From positions 2,728,001-2,792,000 of the forward strand of contig NC_012982.1 of NCBI RefSeq assembly GCF_000023785.1: a stretch of 64,000 nucleotides of DNA, read 5' to 3'. This DNA is from Hirschia baltica ATCC 49814. GTDB taxonomy: Bacteria > Pseudomonadota > Alphaproteobacteria > Caulobacterales > Hyphomonadaceae. Below the pieces are notes generated by a model. The model was not told the DNA's origin, searched no databases, and saw only the letters and a program-made list of their open reading frames with translations. The translations under genes were made by a program, and so were the position numbers. Below are positions 47,091 through 57,219 of this stretch, piece after piece (position 1 is the stretch's first letter; each line of letters opens with the position of its first letter).

Positions 47091-47173
47091 GATTTCCCCT
47101 TATGTCGCTCGTTGAGACTACGATCTAGGCATATTTAATGAAGGGAGCGCTATGGCAAAAATGGGCAATTCCG

Positions 47174-47186
47174 ACCCGATTTGGGT
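47174..47186. promoter_or_regulatory. Near-palindrome upstream of the siderophore-type receptor
   Basis: ACCCGATTTGGGT, arms ACCC/GGGT with one further matching pair, lies 84-96 bases before the receptor start. It could be a site for the adjacent LuxR-LAL regulator, but this is only a positional guess. Confidence 0.25.
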
Positions 47187-47291
47187 AGCCGCAAAGATAT
47201 TATGGGTGAAGCAAAAGTAACACTAACACATGCACAATATACGATCACTATCGCATAAAAAACAAGCTTATTCGATACAGTTTCCTAATAA

Positions 47292-50009
47292 TCATGAACT
47301 TTCTTGAACTTCAACCAAACCTTTTTCTCTCGCGATCATGACCGCGTCACGCCTTTTGCTTACATCCAGCTTTTTGAATACCGATTTAAGACGAAATTTC
47401 ACGGTGTTGGGAGAGATACTCGTCAATCTTGCAATCTCTTTATTCGATAATCCGTTGTTCAAATAGTTAAGAATCTCCAATTCCCCAGAAGTCAACGCAC
47501 CTTCAGCATCATCCCGGCGGCGACGTTGAGATAATGCTTTACTGACTGTTTGAAGAAATTGCTTCTTAAATCGATCCGATTGCTCACCTATTTCAAATCT
47601 ATGCTCGGCAGACAAATCATAAAATCTTGAGAGATCGACAAACGGTCTTATAATATTTTGAAATATAGACATGTTTACGGCTTCATCTAAACACTTCAAC
47701 GCCGCCATTGAATCATCCATTTTTTCAAGGGCGGCACTTGTCAATATATCTACTTCAATTAACAGCCTTCCCACCCCATGCTCACGTGCAAATGTCCGCA
47801 AAGGCTCCAATGTTTCTAGGGCCCCTTTTGCATCGCCGCTTAGCAGTTGCATTTTCACCAAACACATCGATGCAATGATTGCCACCTGACGATAATGGGG
47901 TGAACGCTCTTTCATTTCAGCCGCATAAGTGATCACTTTTAAAGCATTTGCTTTTTCCGTAAAATCAGTCGTGCTGGTATCATAATTCAACTCAATATCG
48001 AACCAACACAATTCTGAGGTTATTTCGAGTTGTAATAAACCGCGACGTCGCGCCAAACTTTTGGCTTCTTCAAGAATAATTTTGCTTTCCCGCAACGAAC
48101 CTTTGGCAGCAAACCTGCGGGCAGACGTGAAGTATGCGGCTGTATAAACCTCAAACCACCCATCAGATTCTTCCATATGCGGAAGCGCCCATTCCAACAA
48201 CTCATCAACATCATCAAGGCAGTCTTGATCGTATGCCAGTTCCCCTAAATATGATGCACAATTTGCAGCAAGATCTGAACGAGCACCAAAACTATTCTCA
48301 ATTTTCAACTTAGCTTCATTTAGAATTTGAAGCGCTTCATTTAAACGGCCCTGACCTCGTCGAACACGAGCTTCTAAAAATTGCGTAAATAGATCGCTAT
48401 ACAATGAGCCTAATGCTTGATGATGTCTGCGAGCTTCCAAAATTGGTCCCAATGCCCGCTCTAACCAACCACCATCGAGATATTGTGCCCCCAGCGCTTC
48501 ATTGAGGTGCCCCAACATAATGTGATCGTCAGAATTCACACTCGGTATAAGAGCCTCTCGTGCGATCAGATCATCCAGAGTCACTGGTCTATTTTCATAC
48601 TCAGAAATAATATCTCCGACGAGTTTAACTTCATTCCATTTACCGGTAGGAAGAATTTCTGCCTCTATTCTGGTTGTATATTCCTGATAACATTCTCGCG
48701 CGCCAGTTAGATCTCCACCTTTGATCATTAGATAGATTTGCCCCAGTTTGAGGCCAGGATTTTCTTCTAATATTTCATCGGAAATATGATCAATTGCTTG
48801 AGACAACACATCAATTCGACCAATTGGAATTAAACGCCACCCACCAGCTTCATCAACAAGTGCGGCAATCAACTTTTCATCATTCGCATTTATGGCATGT
48901 GAGACAGCTCGGCCAATTCGGCCTTGGTCTCCATACCAACGCGCGGCCTTCTTATGTAATTTTGTATATAATTCTGATTGGTTGCGTTCCAATCGACTGC
49001 GAAGATAATCTCTAAAGACTTGATGATACCGATAAGAATTACGATTGGGGGAGTCTGGCATTAAAAACACCCCTTTGCCTTCCAATCTCACCAATACATC
49101 CCACCCATCTTGCCTGTCACACAGAAAATTGACCGCCTCGCCAGTCAAATGATCCAGCAAGACGGTATGACTGACAATCTCTTCATCTTCTGGGCTCAAC
49201 GACAATAAAACTTGCTCGGACAGATATTCAGCGAGATTTCCGGTCGGTTGGCTGAATCGGTCTACGAGTTGAGAAAGATCCACACCTTGCTTCAAAGACA
49301 AAAACGTCAGCTGTAATGCAATAGGCCAACCTTCAGTTCGGTTATAGATTTTTTGAAAATCTGTATCACCTATACCTTGCACAGTATTTTGGATTAGAAG
49401 CTTTTCAGCCTCATCTTCTGAAAACTTCAATTCCCCCATTCCCAACTCAAAAAATTGGTTTTCTGCGGCCAATGTCGCTTGATCCAATCGAGGCTGATCT
49501 CGAGATGCAAAAACAAAATGACAATGTGAGGGAGCTAACTTTATAAATTTCCGCAAAAACAGTTCAACTTCAGGCACACCAGCACTGTGCAAGTCGTCAA
49601 AAACAATAACAACGGGGCGATCAAACCGATCAAGCAAATTTAAAGCTGCGGACAATGAAGAGCTAGGAGGTATATTATTATACCCACTTTTGTGGGCCGC
49701 ATCACCTGCATCATCCAATAGCGCTATTTGAAGCGCCGATTGAATATATCTCGCAAGCATTGCAACATCTGCATCTTCAGCTTCTAGCGTGACCCAAGCA
49801 ATGAAGCATGATTTTCTATTCCTCTCTACATTCCACCATTGGGATAACAAGCTTGTTTTGCCATACCCAGCGGGGGCGACGATCAAACTTAACCTATGCG
49901 TAAAAACAGCGTCAAGCTGCTTTATCAGCTTTTCTCGAACGACTTGACCACCGATCCAGCTAGGTGGTGCTAACTTAGATTTTATTAGTTGAAGTGCACT
50001 ATTGGTCAT
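47292..50009 (-). CDS. LuxR-family regulator of the LAL (MalT-like) type
   Basis: This 905-residue protein has the P-loop APAGYGKTSLLSQW at about 42, Walker B VVIVFDDLH at about 130, a helical NB-ARC/AAA-like region, TPR-like helical repeats over about residues 400-820 and a C-terminal LuxR helix-turn-helix (LTSGELEILNYLNNGLSNKE, then SPNTVKFRLKSVFKKL). Such STAND ATPases bind an inducer, assemble and activate transcription, as MalT does. It sits just upstream of the siderophore-type TonB receptor and probably controls it. The inducer is unknown. Confidence 0.92.
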   Translation of the reverse strand: MTNSALQLIKSKLAPPSWIGGQVVREKLIKQLDAVFTHRLSLIVAPAGYGKTSLLSQWWNVERNRKSCFIAWVTLEAEDADVAMLARYIQSALQIALLDDAGDAAHKSGYNNIPPSSSLSAALNLLDRFDRPVVIVFDDLHSAGVPEVELFLRKFIKLAPSHCHFVFASRDQPRLDQATLAAENQFFELGMGELKFSEDEAEKLLIQNTVQGIGDTDFQKIYNRTEGWPIALQLTFLSLKQGVDLSQLVDRFSQPTGNLAEYLSEQVLLSLSPEDEEIVSHTVLLDHLTGEAVNFLCDRQDGWDVLVRLEGKGVFLMPDSPNRNSYRYHQVFRDYLRSRLERNQSELYTKLHKKAARWYGDQGRIGRAVSHAINANDEKLIAALVDEAGGWRLIPIGRIDVLSQAIDHISDEILEENPGLKLGQIYLMIKGGDLTGARECYQEYTTRIEAEILPTGKWNEVKLVGDIISEYENRPVTLDDLIAREALIPSVNSDDHIMLGHLNEALGAQYLDGGWLERALGPILEARRHHQALGSLYSDLFTQFLEARVRRGQGRLNEALQILNEAKLKIENSFGARSDLAANCASYLGELAYDQDCLDDVDELLEWALPHMEESDGWFEVYTAAYFTSARRFAAKGSLRESKIILEEAKSLARRRGLLQLEITSELCWFDIELNYDTSTTDFTEKANALKVITYAAEMKERSPHYRQVAIIASMCLVKMQLLSGDAKGALETLEPLRTFAREHGVGRLLIEVDILTSAALEKMDDSMAALKCLDEAVNMSIFQNIIRPFVDLSRFYDLSAEHRFEIGEQSDRFKKQFLQTVSKALSQRRRRDDAEGALTSGELEILNYLNNGLSNKEIARLTSISPNTVKFRLKSVFKKLDVSKRRDAVMIAREKGLVEVQESS

Positions 50010-50180
50010 AAGTTAAGGTCAATCACATATTCTTAATTCGAACAGGATGTTAACAGATACCCAAAACACACAACCCTAAAAGGAACATTCTTCCTAAATG
50101 ACAGCGAAAAGGCATCATACCCAACAAGAATAGGACAATTCATAAACAAGTCCAGATCCTAGGTTCCCCCTCTCTTACCC

Positions 50181-50978
50181 CTAATCCATCATAGATAATT
50201 GTCGAGAACGTTGGGCGGCAGCCTCGACGACCTTACCAAGCAGCAAATCAATACTGCTTCTATCATTCAAAACGTCCAAGCCAGCAGCTGTCGTGCCTCC
50301 AGGACTTGTCACTTGTTGCCTATGCACATCCAAAGGAATGTTTGCGGTTTCGACTAACCTTGCAGCACCTATCATTGTTTGTCTCACGAGCTTGGTTGCA
50401 ATAGCTTTATCTATCCCTTGCTCAAGACCGGCTTCAATCATCGCTTCGGCAAATCGAAAAAAATATGCCGGGCCGCTGCCAGAAAGTGCTGTTGCAATAT
50501 CCAAATCACTTTCTTTATCCAACCATATTAACTCACCTATAGTCTCAAAAACCTTGGTAACTTCCTCTTGCTGGACAGGTAAAATCGAAGACGAGGCAAT
50601 CGCGGCGGTCATTCCGAAACGAATTGAAGCTGGTGTATTAGGCATTGCGCGCACGATTGGCACACCTACACTCAAAGTATTTTCCAAGTCTTTAAGTGCA
50701 ATTCCCGCCATAACAGACACAAACACCCGATCCGGACCAGCCAAGATAGAAAAGTCCTGACCAATTTTTGCAAAAATCTGAGGTTTTATAGCGAGAACAA
50801 TGATCAATTTCTGCGGCAACCGACGATCATCTAATGATGTCACATGTACAGTATCAGAAGGTAAATCACTTTTGGGGTCATAGGCAAAAACTTGACGATG
50901 ACTCGTCAGCGCTGCAGCTATGCTTCCTCCCATGCGACCACAGCCAACCATCAATACTGGCCAAAGATCATTCTTCAT
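50181..50978 (-). CDS. proC: Pyrroline-5-carboxylate reductase
   Basis: The protein is 265 residues from the ATG at 50978, one base after the PaiB-like gene's TAA. The frame from 51041 would overlap it by 62 bases. It has the NADPH motif VLMVGCGRMGGSIA, RAMPNTPASIRFGM at about 110 and the P5CR signature SGSGPAYFFRFAEAMIEAG at about 160 with VTSPGGTTAAGLDVL at about 225. It reduces 1-pyrroline-5-carboxylate to proline, or handles a related cyclic imine. A second gene or specialised role is possible in a catabolic setting. Confidence 0.93.
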   Translation of the reverse strand: MKNDLWPVLMVGCGRMGGSIAAALTSHRQVFAYDPKSDLPSDTVHVTSLDDRRLPQKLIIVLAIKPQIFAKIGQDFSILAGPDRVFVSVMAGIALKDLENTLSVGVPIVRAMPNTPASIRFGMTAAIASSSILPVQQEEVTKVFETIGELIWLDKESDLDIATALSGSGPAYFFRFAEAMIEAGLEQGIDKAIATKLVRQTMIGAARLVETANIPLDVHRQQVTSPGGTTAAGLDVLNDRSSIDLLLGKVVEAAAQRSRQLSMMD

Positions 50979-50979
50979 C

Positions 50980-51597
50980 TTATTTACCCTCAACTTCCAA
51001 CCGTTTCTGATTAAAACGACACATCCAATCAAACAGATCACCCTTTGGAAGCGTTGAAAGTATTGACTTTAAAGTCTCAAGGTTTTCGTCTTGACCCAAT
51101 TTAAATATCGCCTTTGTGTGCTGGATTTTCACTCGAAAACCAATAATTTTAGGCAGCATCATTTCATATCGAGGGCCTAATTCTTCAATTCTCCAAGGAA
51201 GTGCCATGTCTTTTTCAACATGCTCAACCAACACTTCCAATGACTCAGGCGTTAATTCAGGTTCCACTGAAATTTCAGCTTGAATTTGTATTTGAGCATA
51301 ATTCCAAGTTGGCCCCCAATTGCGACGTCCCGCCTGCGATGGCGATATATAACTATGGGGACCAGTGAACAAAATATTCACGCGCGGATCCTCAACAAAC
51401 TTCAAAGCCAGAGGACTTTCACGAACGAGATGACCAATTAGCTCTACCAATTTGTCATTTTCATCGTACACACCAACCAAAGGCAATAAACGAGCCTCAC
51501 TTCCACCCATGGAACAAACCCATGCCAAAGGATAGGCGGCAATTAAATCTCGAATATCTTTGTCTGCGTATCCAGCAGTCTCATTTTCATGTGTCAT
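50980..51597 (-). CDS. PaiB-like FMN-binding protein
   Basis: The protein is 205 residues from the ATG at 51597. The longer frame to 51663 would coincide with the MocR start. PaiB-family features are IAAYPLAWVCS, GHLVRESPLA at about 55, FTGPHSYISPSQA at about 77, PTWNYAQIQIQAE at about 97 and PKIIGFRVKI at about 150. These split-barrel flavin-binding proteins include negative regulators of sporulation genes and possible oxidases. It is co-transcribed with proC and diverges from the MocR regulator, which probably controls both. Confidence 0.8.
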   Translation of the reverse strand: MTHENETAGYADKDIRDLIAAYPLAWVCSMGGSEARLLPLVGVYDENDKLVELIGHLVRESPLALKFVEDPRVNILFTGPHSYISPSQAGRRNWGPTWNYAQIQIQAEISVEPELTPESLEVLVEHVEKDMALPWRIEELGPRYEMMLPKIIGFRVKIQHTKAIFKLGQDENLETLKSILSTLPKGDLFDWMCRFNQKRLEVEGK

Positions 51598-51662
51598 AAA
51601 TTTGATGATAGAGACATATTGGTATACAAACAAAACCCAATATTGAAATTTATAGGGGTCCA

Positions 51663-53126
51663 ATGATTCGTACTTGGAAAGTTAGTTTGAGCGAACGTGT
51701 TGCGAGTTCTAAATCGCAACCCTTGTACATACAAATTATCCAAGCAATTATTCATGATATCGAAAAAGGCCGATTAGCCCCCGGCGAGTTTCTGCCAAGC
51801 AGCCGAGAATTAGCACAAATACTTGGCGTCAACCGCAAAACCGTCGTACTTGCATATGAAGATCTTATTGCTCAAGGCTGGCTATCTAGTGAAGCAACTC
51901 GAGGCACTTGCGTTCAGAGAGCACTTCCAGAAGCAGAAGCGGACTCTTGGCACACACATTCTAGCAATCAAGACATCATACATGCGAATTTTGAACATAT
52001 TAGACCACCGCAACGCCCACTAGCTCTCCCAGCAACAGTTGGCTTAAAACTCGACGAAGGATCACCAGACGGCCGCCTCTTCCCACCCGAATTATTGGTC
52101 AGAGCTTTTCGTTCAGCCACTCACAAAGCTTCACAAGAAAACAACCTACAATACCGTGATCCTCGCGGCACTTATGAACTTCGTTCAGCCATAGCCGAAA
52201 TGCTAAGAATTCAACGCGGTTTAAACGTTACTGCCGACAATATTTGCACCACTCGTGGCAGTCAAAACGGTATTTTTCTAGCCAGTATGGCACTCCTACG
52301 TGCAGGCGATACAGTCATCGTAGAATCGTTAACATACGAACCCGCGATTGCAGCTTTTAAAGCGCTTGGTGCCACCATTCATTCTGTGAGAATTGATGAA
52401 GATGGCTTGGATATAGAAGAAGTAGAAAGCATCTGTAAAAACCACCGCGTAAAAGCAATATTTGTAACACCCCACCACCAATTCCCCACAACGGTCTCGT
52501 TACGTCCCGATCGTCGTCTAAGGCTTATTGAACTCGCGCGCCAACACGGCTTTGCTATCATAGAAGATGATTACGATCATGAATTCCACTTTGAGTCCCA
52601 GCCACTTCTTCCCATTGCATCATACGCTTTAGATCAAGTTATATATGTTGGCTCTTTCTCGAAATTGCTGCTTCCAAGCTTACGTGTTGGATACGTGGCA
52701 GCCCCCAAGAATGTTATCGATGCTCTAGCCCACTTAGTTTCATTATCTGATGGTATGGGAAATACGCTGACAGAAAATTCAGTCGCCCAACTTATCAATT
52801 CTGGCGAACTACAAAGGCATTCCCGTAAAGTAAAAAAAATATACTCAACAAGACGCGAGAATTTTGCACAAACCCTGAGGAACCAATTTGGAAATGTAGT
52901 AGAGTTCAGAATTCCTGAAGGTGGTTTGGCTTTTTGGCTGCGTATCAAAACGGACCTTGATGCTTTAGAAGCGCGCGCAAAATCCCAAAATCTTACCCTT
53001 GCATCTTCTCGTTCATTCGTTACTCGCGATGATGCATCTACAGGACTTAGAATTGGTTTTGCCAGCCTAACTGAGGATGAAGCCCAAACAGCCATCACTA
53101 GACTTGCTGCTTCGGTGCAGCCGTAA
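51663..53126 (+). CDS. MocR-type GntR/aminotransferase-fold regulator
   Basis: This 487-residue protein has an N-terminal GntR winged helix (PLYIQIIQAIIHDIEKGRLAPGEFLPSSR, then LGVNRKTVVLAYEDLIAQGW) joined to a fold-type I aminotransferase domain from about residue 110. The PLP lysine is in GSFSKLLLPSLRVGYV at about 332, with the Asp of IIEDDYDHEF at about 300. MocR proteins use PLP and an amino compound as signal. The start is the ATG with AGGGG shortly ahead. It diverges from the PaiB-proC pair across 65 bases. Confidence 0.92.
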   Translation: MIRTWKVSLSERVASSKSQPLYIQIIQAIIHDIEKGRLAPGEFLPSSRELAQILGVNRKTVVLAYEDLIAQGWLSSEATRGTCVQRALPEAEADSWHTHSSNQDIIHANFEHIRPPQRPLALPATVGLKLDEGSPDGRLFPPELLVRAFRSATHKASQENNLQYRDPRGTYELRSAIAEMLRIQRGLNVTADNICTTRGSQNGIFLASMALLRAGDTVIVESLTYEPAIAAFKALGATIHSVRIDEDGLDIEEVESICKNHRVKAIFVTPHHQFPTTVSLRPDRRLRLIELARQHGFAIIEDDYDHEFHFESQPLLPIASYALDQVIYVGSFSKLLLPSLRVGYVAAPKNVIDALAHLVSLSDGMGNTLTENSVAQLINSGELQRHSRKVKKIYSTRRENFAQTLRNQFGNVVEFRIPEGGLAFWLRIKTDLDALEARAKSQNLTLASSRSFVTRDDASTGLRIGFASLTEDEAQTAITRLAASVQP

Positions 53127-53325
53127 AAATTATTAATGATTAAGAAGCGATCGTGCCCATAGTGGTCATTCAAATATGTCGTTCAACCTCATTTAATCAA
53201 AGAGATAACTTCAATGCCCCACACCTCTCGATAGGTAATCGAAAATTAGCTCAACCAATCTCTCTTATTACCGAATAAACATACCAGCAAATAAAAGAGA
53301 CTAGTTAAGCGGTGAGTTTAAGTCC

Positions 53326-54495
53326 TTATTGGTGAGCAAGACTCCCAAGCTCACGAGCGACATCTAAAGCAGCTTTGTGCGCCACCGGCGTTACAGATGT
53401 TAGATTAATAATTCCATGAATTAACGCTGGAACCTCACGATAGCTAACAGCAACGCCAGCCTCTTCCAGCTTTGCAGCATACGCCCTGTTAGAATCCCGC
53501 AAAGGATCGAAACCAGCTGCAACGATAATAGTAGGAGGCAATTGTGCCATGTCATCTTTGGTAGAAAAAAGTGGTGATATTTCAGGTGAAGCAAGATCTT
53601 GCTCGGGGAAAGTCATAGCCAATACGAGTTCAGTAAATGTATAATCTAGCCAAAACCCAACACCAAACAAGCGCGAAGACAAATAGTTTGTACGCATGGT
53701 TGGTATGTCACGATTATCGACTCCGGGGTAATACAGCAACTGACAGCTAGGTGATTTCTGCTCCTTTTTAATTTGCCGCGTCGATACTGCAATTGAAAGA
53801 TTGCCTCCTGCACTATCGCCACCTACACAAATTTTCGAGGCATCCCCCCCTAATTTCTCAGCATTTTCGACAGCCCAAACAAACGCATCTTCAGCATCAT
53901 TCCAAGCTGCCGGATATGGTGCTTCTGGTGCAAGTCTATAATCAACAGAAAGCACAATTACATTGGCTTCGTCGGCAATCCATTTGACAGCGCGATCGAC
54001 GGCATCCACGCTACCAAAAACCCAACCTCCACCGTGATAATAGACAAGAACTGGCAGATTTTCGCTATTCCCCTCGGGGTGATATGCCCGTGCAGAAATC
54101 ATCTTTCCATCACGTGACGGAATAGAAACATCACGAACCCAAGCCAATTCAGGTGGAACGCGTGTTTGCGCAACCCATTGCTCATCAAACATCTGCCTCA
54201 ATGCAATACGGCCTTGGGATGTATTTGGATCGCTTTCTAATTCATCTCCAGCCTCTTCGTCAGGCTCAACATTAAGTGCTTGCTGCATAAAATATTGAAT
54301 GCGAAGGTCTAAAACCTGATCATCCACTCGAATTTGTTTTCCGCCAACTTCTTCAAGAAACCAATGATCAGATTTATCAGGTATCACATTGTCATCTTTC
54401 ATTTCTTCGGTGAGCCCAGTCTGCGTTGCACCGACTGACATTGCAAAAAGCAACGCAACGATAAATTTTGACAATTTGACCAAGTGTGATGACAT
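53326..54495 (-). CDS. Exported HSL-family (bacterial hormone-sensitive lipase-like) esterase
   Basis: This 389-residue protein has a signal peptide (FIVALLFAMSVGATQ). The HSL oxyanion motif YYHGGGWVFGS is at about 150, VDYRLAPEAPYPAA at about 185, nucleophile GGDSAGGNL at about 222, the Asp in FDPLRDSN at about 335 and the His in ALIHGI at about 365. It hydrolyses short acyl esters in the periplasm or at the membrane. It has no close partner gene: 199 bases separate it from the MocR gene and a long gap follows upstream. Confidence 0.9.
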   Translation of the reverse strand: MSSHLVKLSKFIVALLFAMSVGATQTGLTEEMKDDNVIPDKSDHWFLEEVGGKQIRVDDQVLDLRIQYFMQQALNVEPDEEAGDELESDPNTSQGRIALRQMFDEQWVAQTRVPPELAWVRDVSIPSRDGKMISARAYHPEGNSENLPVLVYYHGGGWVFGSVDAVDRAVKWIADEANVIVLSVDYRLAPEAPYPAAWNDAEDAFVWAVENAEKLGGDASKICVGGDSAGGNLSIAVSTRQIKKEQKSPSCQLLYYPGVDNRDIPTMRTNYLSSRLFGVGFWLDYTFTELVLAMTFPEQDLASPEISPLFSTKDDMAQLPPTIIVAAGFDPLRDSNRAYAAKLEEAGVAVSYREVPALIHGIINLTSVTPVAHKAALDVARELGSLAHQ

Positions 54496-54978
54496 TCCAA
54501 CCTCCGATAAACTTGCATTTTATGAATGACCAAAGCTTTTCAAGGCTTCAAACATTAAAAGAAGCATAGCGAAGGAATTAAAGCCTATGCATGCAAATTT
54601 TGGGTATGCGCTATGTTATATGGGTACTTAAATGCAGCAGCGTATCGATGAAGCCCTTAAAGCAACCTTTCCATTTAGCTCGTGTCTGCCCCCAACGAAA
54701 GCTCACTGGCAATTTTACAAAGCCCTGCAAAATAGTGTGCTTCAATAATTTAGGCGTTCCTATCACCCAATCCTTCGACACATGCTCAATTATCACGGCT
54801 AACAACGCCTCCATTTAAAGCCGAAACATCAGCGCTTAATCACCACTTCCGTAGTTGACTATTTAGTCATTATGTACTGTATTTCAAAAATAGAAACATT
54901 TTGAACGAATAAATATTGTTCATTATCACCATAAGACAGACGCTCATAATTGCCCCAAGAAAAGACAACGAGGACAAA
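54496..54978. other. Intergenic region without recognisable gene
   Basis: These 483 bases separate the divergent esterase and GST genes. Short open frames exist on both strands (a 38-codon plus-strand frame at 54632 and a 67-codon minus-strand frame ending at 54611), but neither has a good ribosome binding site or a recognisable product. CATAGCG at 54565-54571 and CGCTATG at 54609-54615 form an inverted repeat. It may contain a decayed gene or a small RNA, and must hold two promoters. Confidence 0.4.
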
Positions 54979-55632
54979 ATGACAAACATCACTCTGTACT
55001 ACACTCCTCTCACTTGCGCGCGCGTCACATTCACCGCCTTGGAAGAGACCGGGCACCCATATGACATTGAACTCGTTAATTGGTTAGACGAAGAAAATTG
55101 GAAAAATTACTTAGCTATCAACCCACATGGCAAAGTACCCGCTTTGCGTATTGATGATAATATCTTGACTGAAAATGCAGCAATTTTGCTTCATCTAAAT
55201 GAGTACTTTCCAAAAGCTAATCTACTGCCAACAGCATCAGAAAAATTTGGAAAAAATGATATAATACAAGATATTATATGGTGCTCATCAACAATACACC
55301 CAATAACTAGAATGATACGCATGCCAATGAGATTCAACAGATCAGGCGATACAGACGGCATCATCTCATTGGGAAAAGAATACTACAAGCCTATACTAAA
55401 ACAGCTATCTGATCGTTTCTCTAGCTCAAAATATTGGTACGGAGATAAATGGTCAATCATAGATATGTACCTCTTCTGGAACTACACAACAGCACAGAGT
55501 GGCGGCTTAGACCTTAATCCATATCCATCAATACTAAGACATTCTGAAGCCGTCCAAGAAAGACCGTCAGTAAAAAAGGTCATTGAGCAGGAATTATTGG
55601 ATCTAGCCAAAATCCACAAAGGACAGCCTTAA
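54979..55632 (+). CDS. Glutathione S-transferase family protein
   Basis: The protein is 217 residues from the ATG at 54979, with GAGG five bases ahead. An upstream frame from 54916 has no support. The thioredoxin-fold half shows LYYTPLTCARVTFTALEETG, the cis-Pro HGKVPALRIDD at about 50 and the glutathione gamma-Glu contact LTENAAILLHL at about 62. The helical half holds GDKWSIIDMYLFW at about 155. It conjugates or isomerises electrophilic compounds with glutathione. It lies 113 bases before the sulfatase gene. Confidence 0.88.
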   Translation: MTNITLYYTPLTCARVTFTALEETGHPYDIELVNWLDEENWKNYLAINPHGKVPALRIDDNILTENAAILLHLNEYFPKANLLPTASEKFGKNDIIQDIIWCSSTIHPITRMIRMPMRFNRSGDTDGIISLGKEYYKPILKQLSDRFSSSKYWYGDKWSIIDMYLFWNYTTAQSGGLDLNPYPSILRHSEAVQERPSVKKVIEQELLDLAKIHKGQP

Positions 55633-55745
55633 ACACTCTCATCGATCCAACACCTCGTCAATTTACAACAATGACTCCTATTTGATATTTTATTTCAATA
55701 TGTACGATTAGAATAATTTTGACGAATGCAAAAGAGGACACTATT

Positions 55746-57209
55746 GTGATAAAATCTTCCGCAAAAAAAATGACCCGTAGACACTTAATGTTTGGAGCCT
55801 CCGCGTTAGCACTTTCAAGCTGCGTCTCAGGCACAAGCCCAACTTCCATTGAAGCAACTTTAGGCACCTCCCCAGCTTCACACTCAAATATTGCGCAAAA
55901 GAAACGCCCGAACATTATCTTTATTATGGCCGACGACCTCGGATATGCTGATGTTTCTTGCTATGGACGCCGCGAATACAAAACCCCAGCGATAGACTCC
56001 CTCGCTCATACCGGTGTAAAATTTACACAAGCCTACTCAAACTCCCCCGTCTGCTCAGCCACTAGAACATCCGTCATCACAGGACGATACCAATACAGAC
56101 TACCGGTAGGACTTGAAGAACCTCTTACTTTTCGGGATGTTGGCCTACCAACGACACACCCAACCCTTCCAGGACAACTAAAAAAGAGCGGATATCAAAC
56201 CGCGCTTGTGGGAAAGTGGCACCTAGGTGCACTCCCCAAATATGGACCACTCAAAAGCGGTTACGATCACTTCTGGGGTGTGAGGGGCGGCTCTGTAGAC
56301 TATTTCACGCACGATTCAATGGCAAAACAAAACGACTTATGGGACGGTGAAGTAGAAATTCACGAAACAGAATATCTCACCAAATTAATTGGCGGAAAAT
56401 CTATAGAGCTAATTGAAAAAATGAATGAAAATGAAGAACCATTCTTCATGAGCCTACACTATACTGCACCGCATTGGCCTTGGGAAGGACCAGAAGATAA
56501 AACAGAATCCGACAGACTGAAACAAGGCGGCCCGTTCAGCCTACTTCATCTTGATGGCGGAAGCCTGGAAACCTATGCCGCCATGGTTACATCAATGGAT
56601 AACCAAATCGGACGCTTACTCAACAAACTCGATGAATTGGGCATTACCGAAGAGACGCTAATTGTATTCACATCAGACAATGGCGGAGAACGCTTCTCAG
56701 ACACATGGCCCTTCAGCGGCATAAAAACTGAACTATTGGAAGGCGGACTTCGCGTACCACTTATCATTCGTTGGCCAGGTATCACCAAAGCAAACACAAC
56801 TTCAGATCAAGTCAGCATGAGCATGGACCTTATGCCTACTCTTCTAAAAGCAGGACAAGCAGCACCCCATCCAGATTTCCCATTAGATGGAATAGATTTA
56901 ACAGAAGCCCTCGTTTCAGAGCGCACTTCGACAAGACAAATTTACTTCAGATACAGCAATCTAGACCAACAAGCCACCCGGGATGGCGACTGGAAATACC
57001 TAAAGATTGCAGACAACACATATCTTTTTAATGTTGCAAACGACCCCAAAGAACGCGCCAACCTCAAGATCAGTCACCCGGAAATCTACCAGCGGCTCGT
57101 GCAGCAATATGAAGACTGGAATTCCACCATGCTGCCACTGGACCCACAAGCAAACACCCATGGCTACAACGGATTAATGCTCGCCGACCACTTTAACCCT
57201 GACAACTAG
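55746..57209 (+). CDS. Exported arylsulfatase (formylglycine type)
   Basis: The protein is 487 residues from the GTG at 55746, which has AGAGGA seven bases ahead. The TTG at 55719 is inferior. The N-terminus TRRHLMFGASALALSSC combines a twin-arginine motif with a lipobox. NIIFIMADDLGYAD gives the metal Asp pair, SPVCSATRTS the C-x-A-x-R site for formylglycine formation, GKWHLG the next lysine/histidine, and TSDNGG the C-terminal metal ligands. It cleaves organic sulfate esters outside the cytoplasm. No formylglycine-forming maturase is in the window. The alpha/beta hydrolase gene follows after ten bases. Confidence 0.92.
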   Translation: MIKSSAKKMTRRHLMFGASALALSSCVSGTSPTSIEATLGTSPASHSNIAQKKRPNIIFIMADDLGYADVSCYGRREYKTPAIDSLAHTGVKFTQAYSNSPVCSATRTSVITGRYQYRLPVGLEEPLTFRDVGLPTTHPTLPGQLKKSGYQTALVGKWHLGALPKYGPLKSGYDHFWGVRGGSVDYFTHDSMAKQNDLWDGEVEIHETEYLTKLIGGKSIELIEKMNENEEPFFMSLHYTAPHWPWEGPEDKTESDRLKQGGPFSLLHLDGGSLETYAAMVTSMDNQIGRLLNKLDELGITEETLIVFTSDNGGERFSDTWPFSGIKTELLEGGLRVPLIIRWPGITKANTTSDQVSMSMDLMPTLLKAGQAAPHPDFPLDGIDLTEALVSERTSTRQIYFRYSNLDQQATRDGDWKYLKIADNTYLFNVANDPKERANLKISHPEIYQRLVQQYEDWNSTMLPLDPQANTHGYNGLMLADHFNPDN

Positions 57210-57219
57210 GGAAACCCAC

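Noticed and set aside
54611-54814. A 67-codon minus-strand frame in the long gap, considered as a transposase or integrase remnant
   Set aside because: No catalytic motif, terminal repeat or target duplication could be seen, so I kept only a note on the gap.
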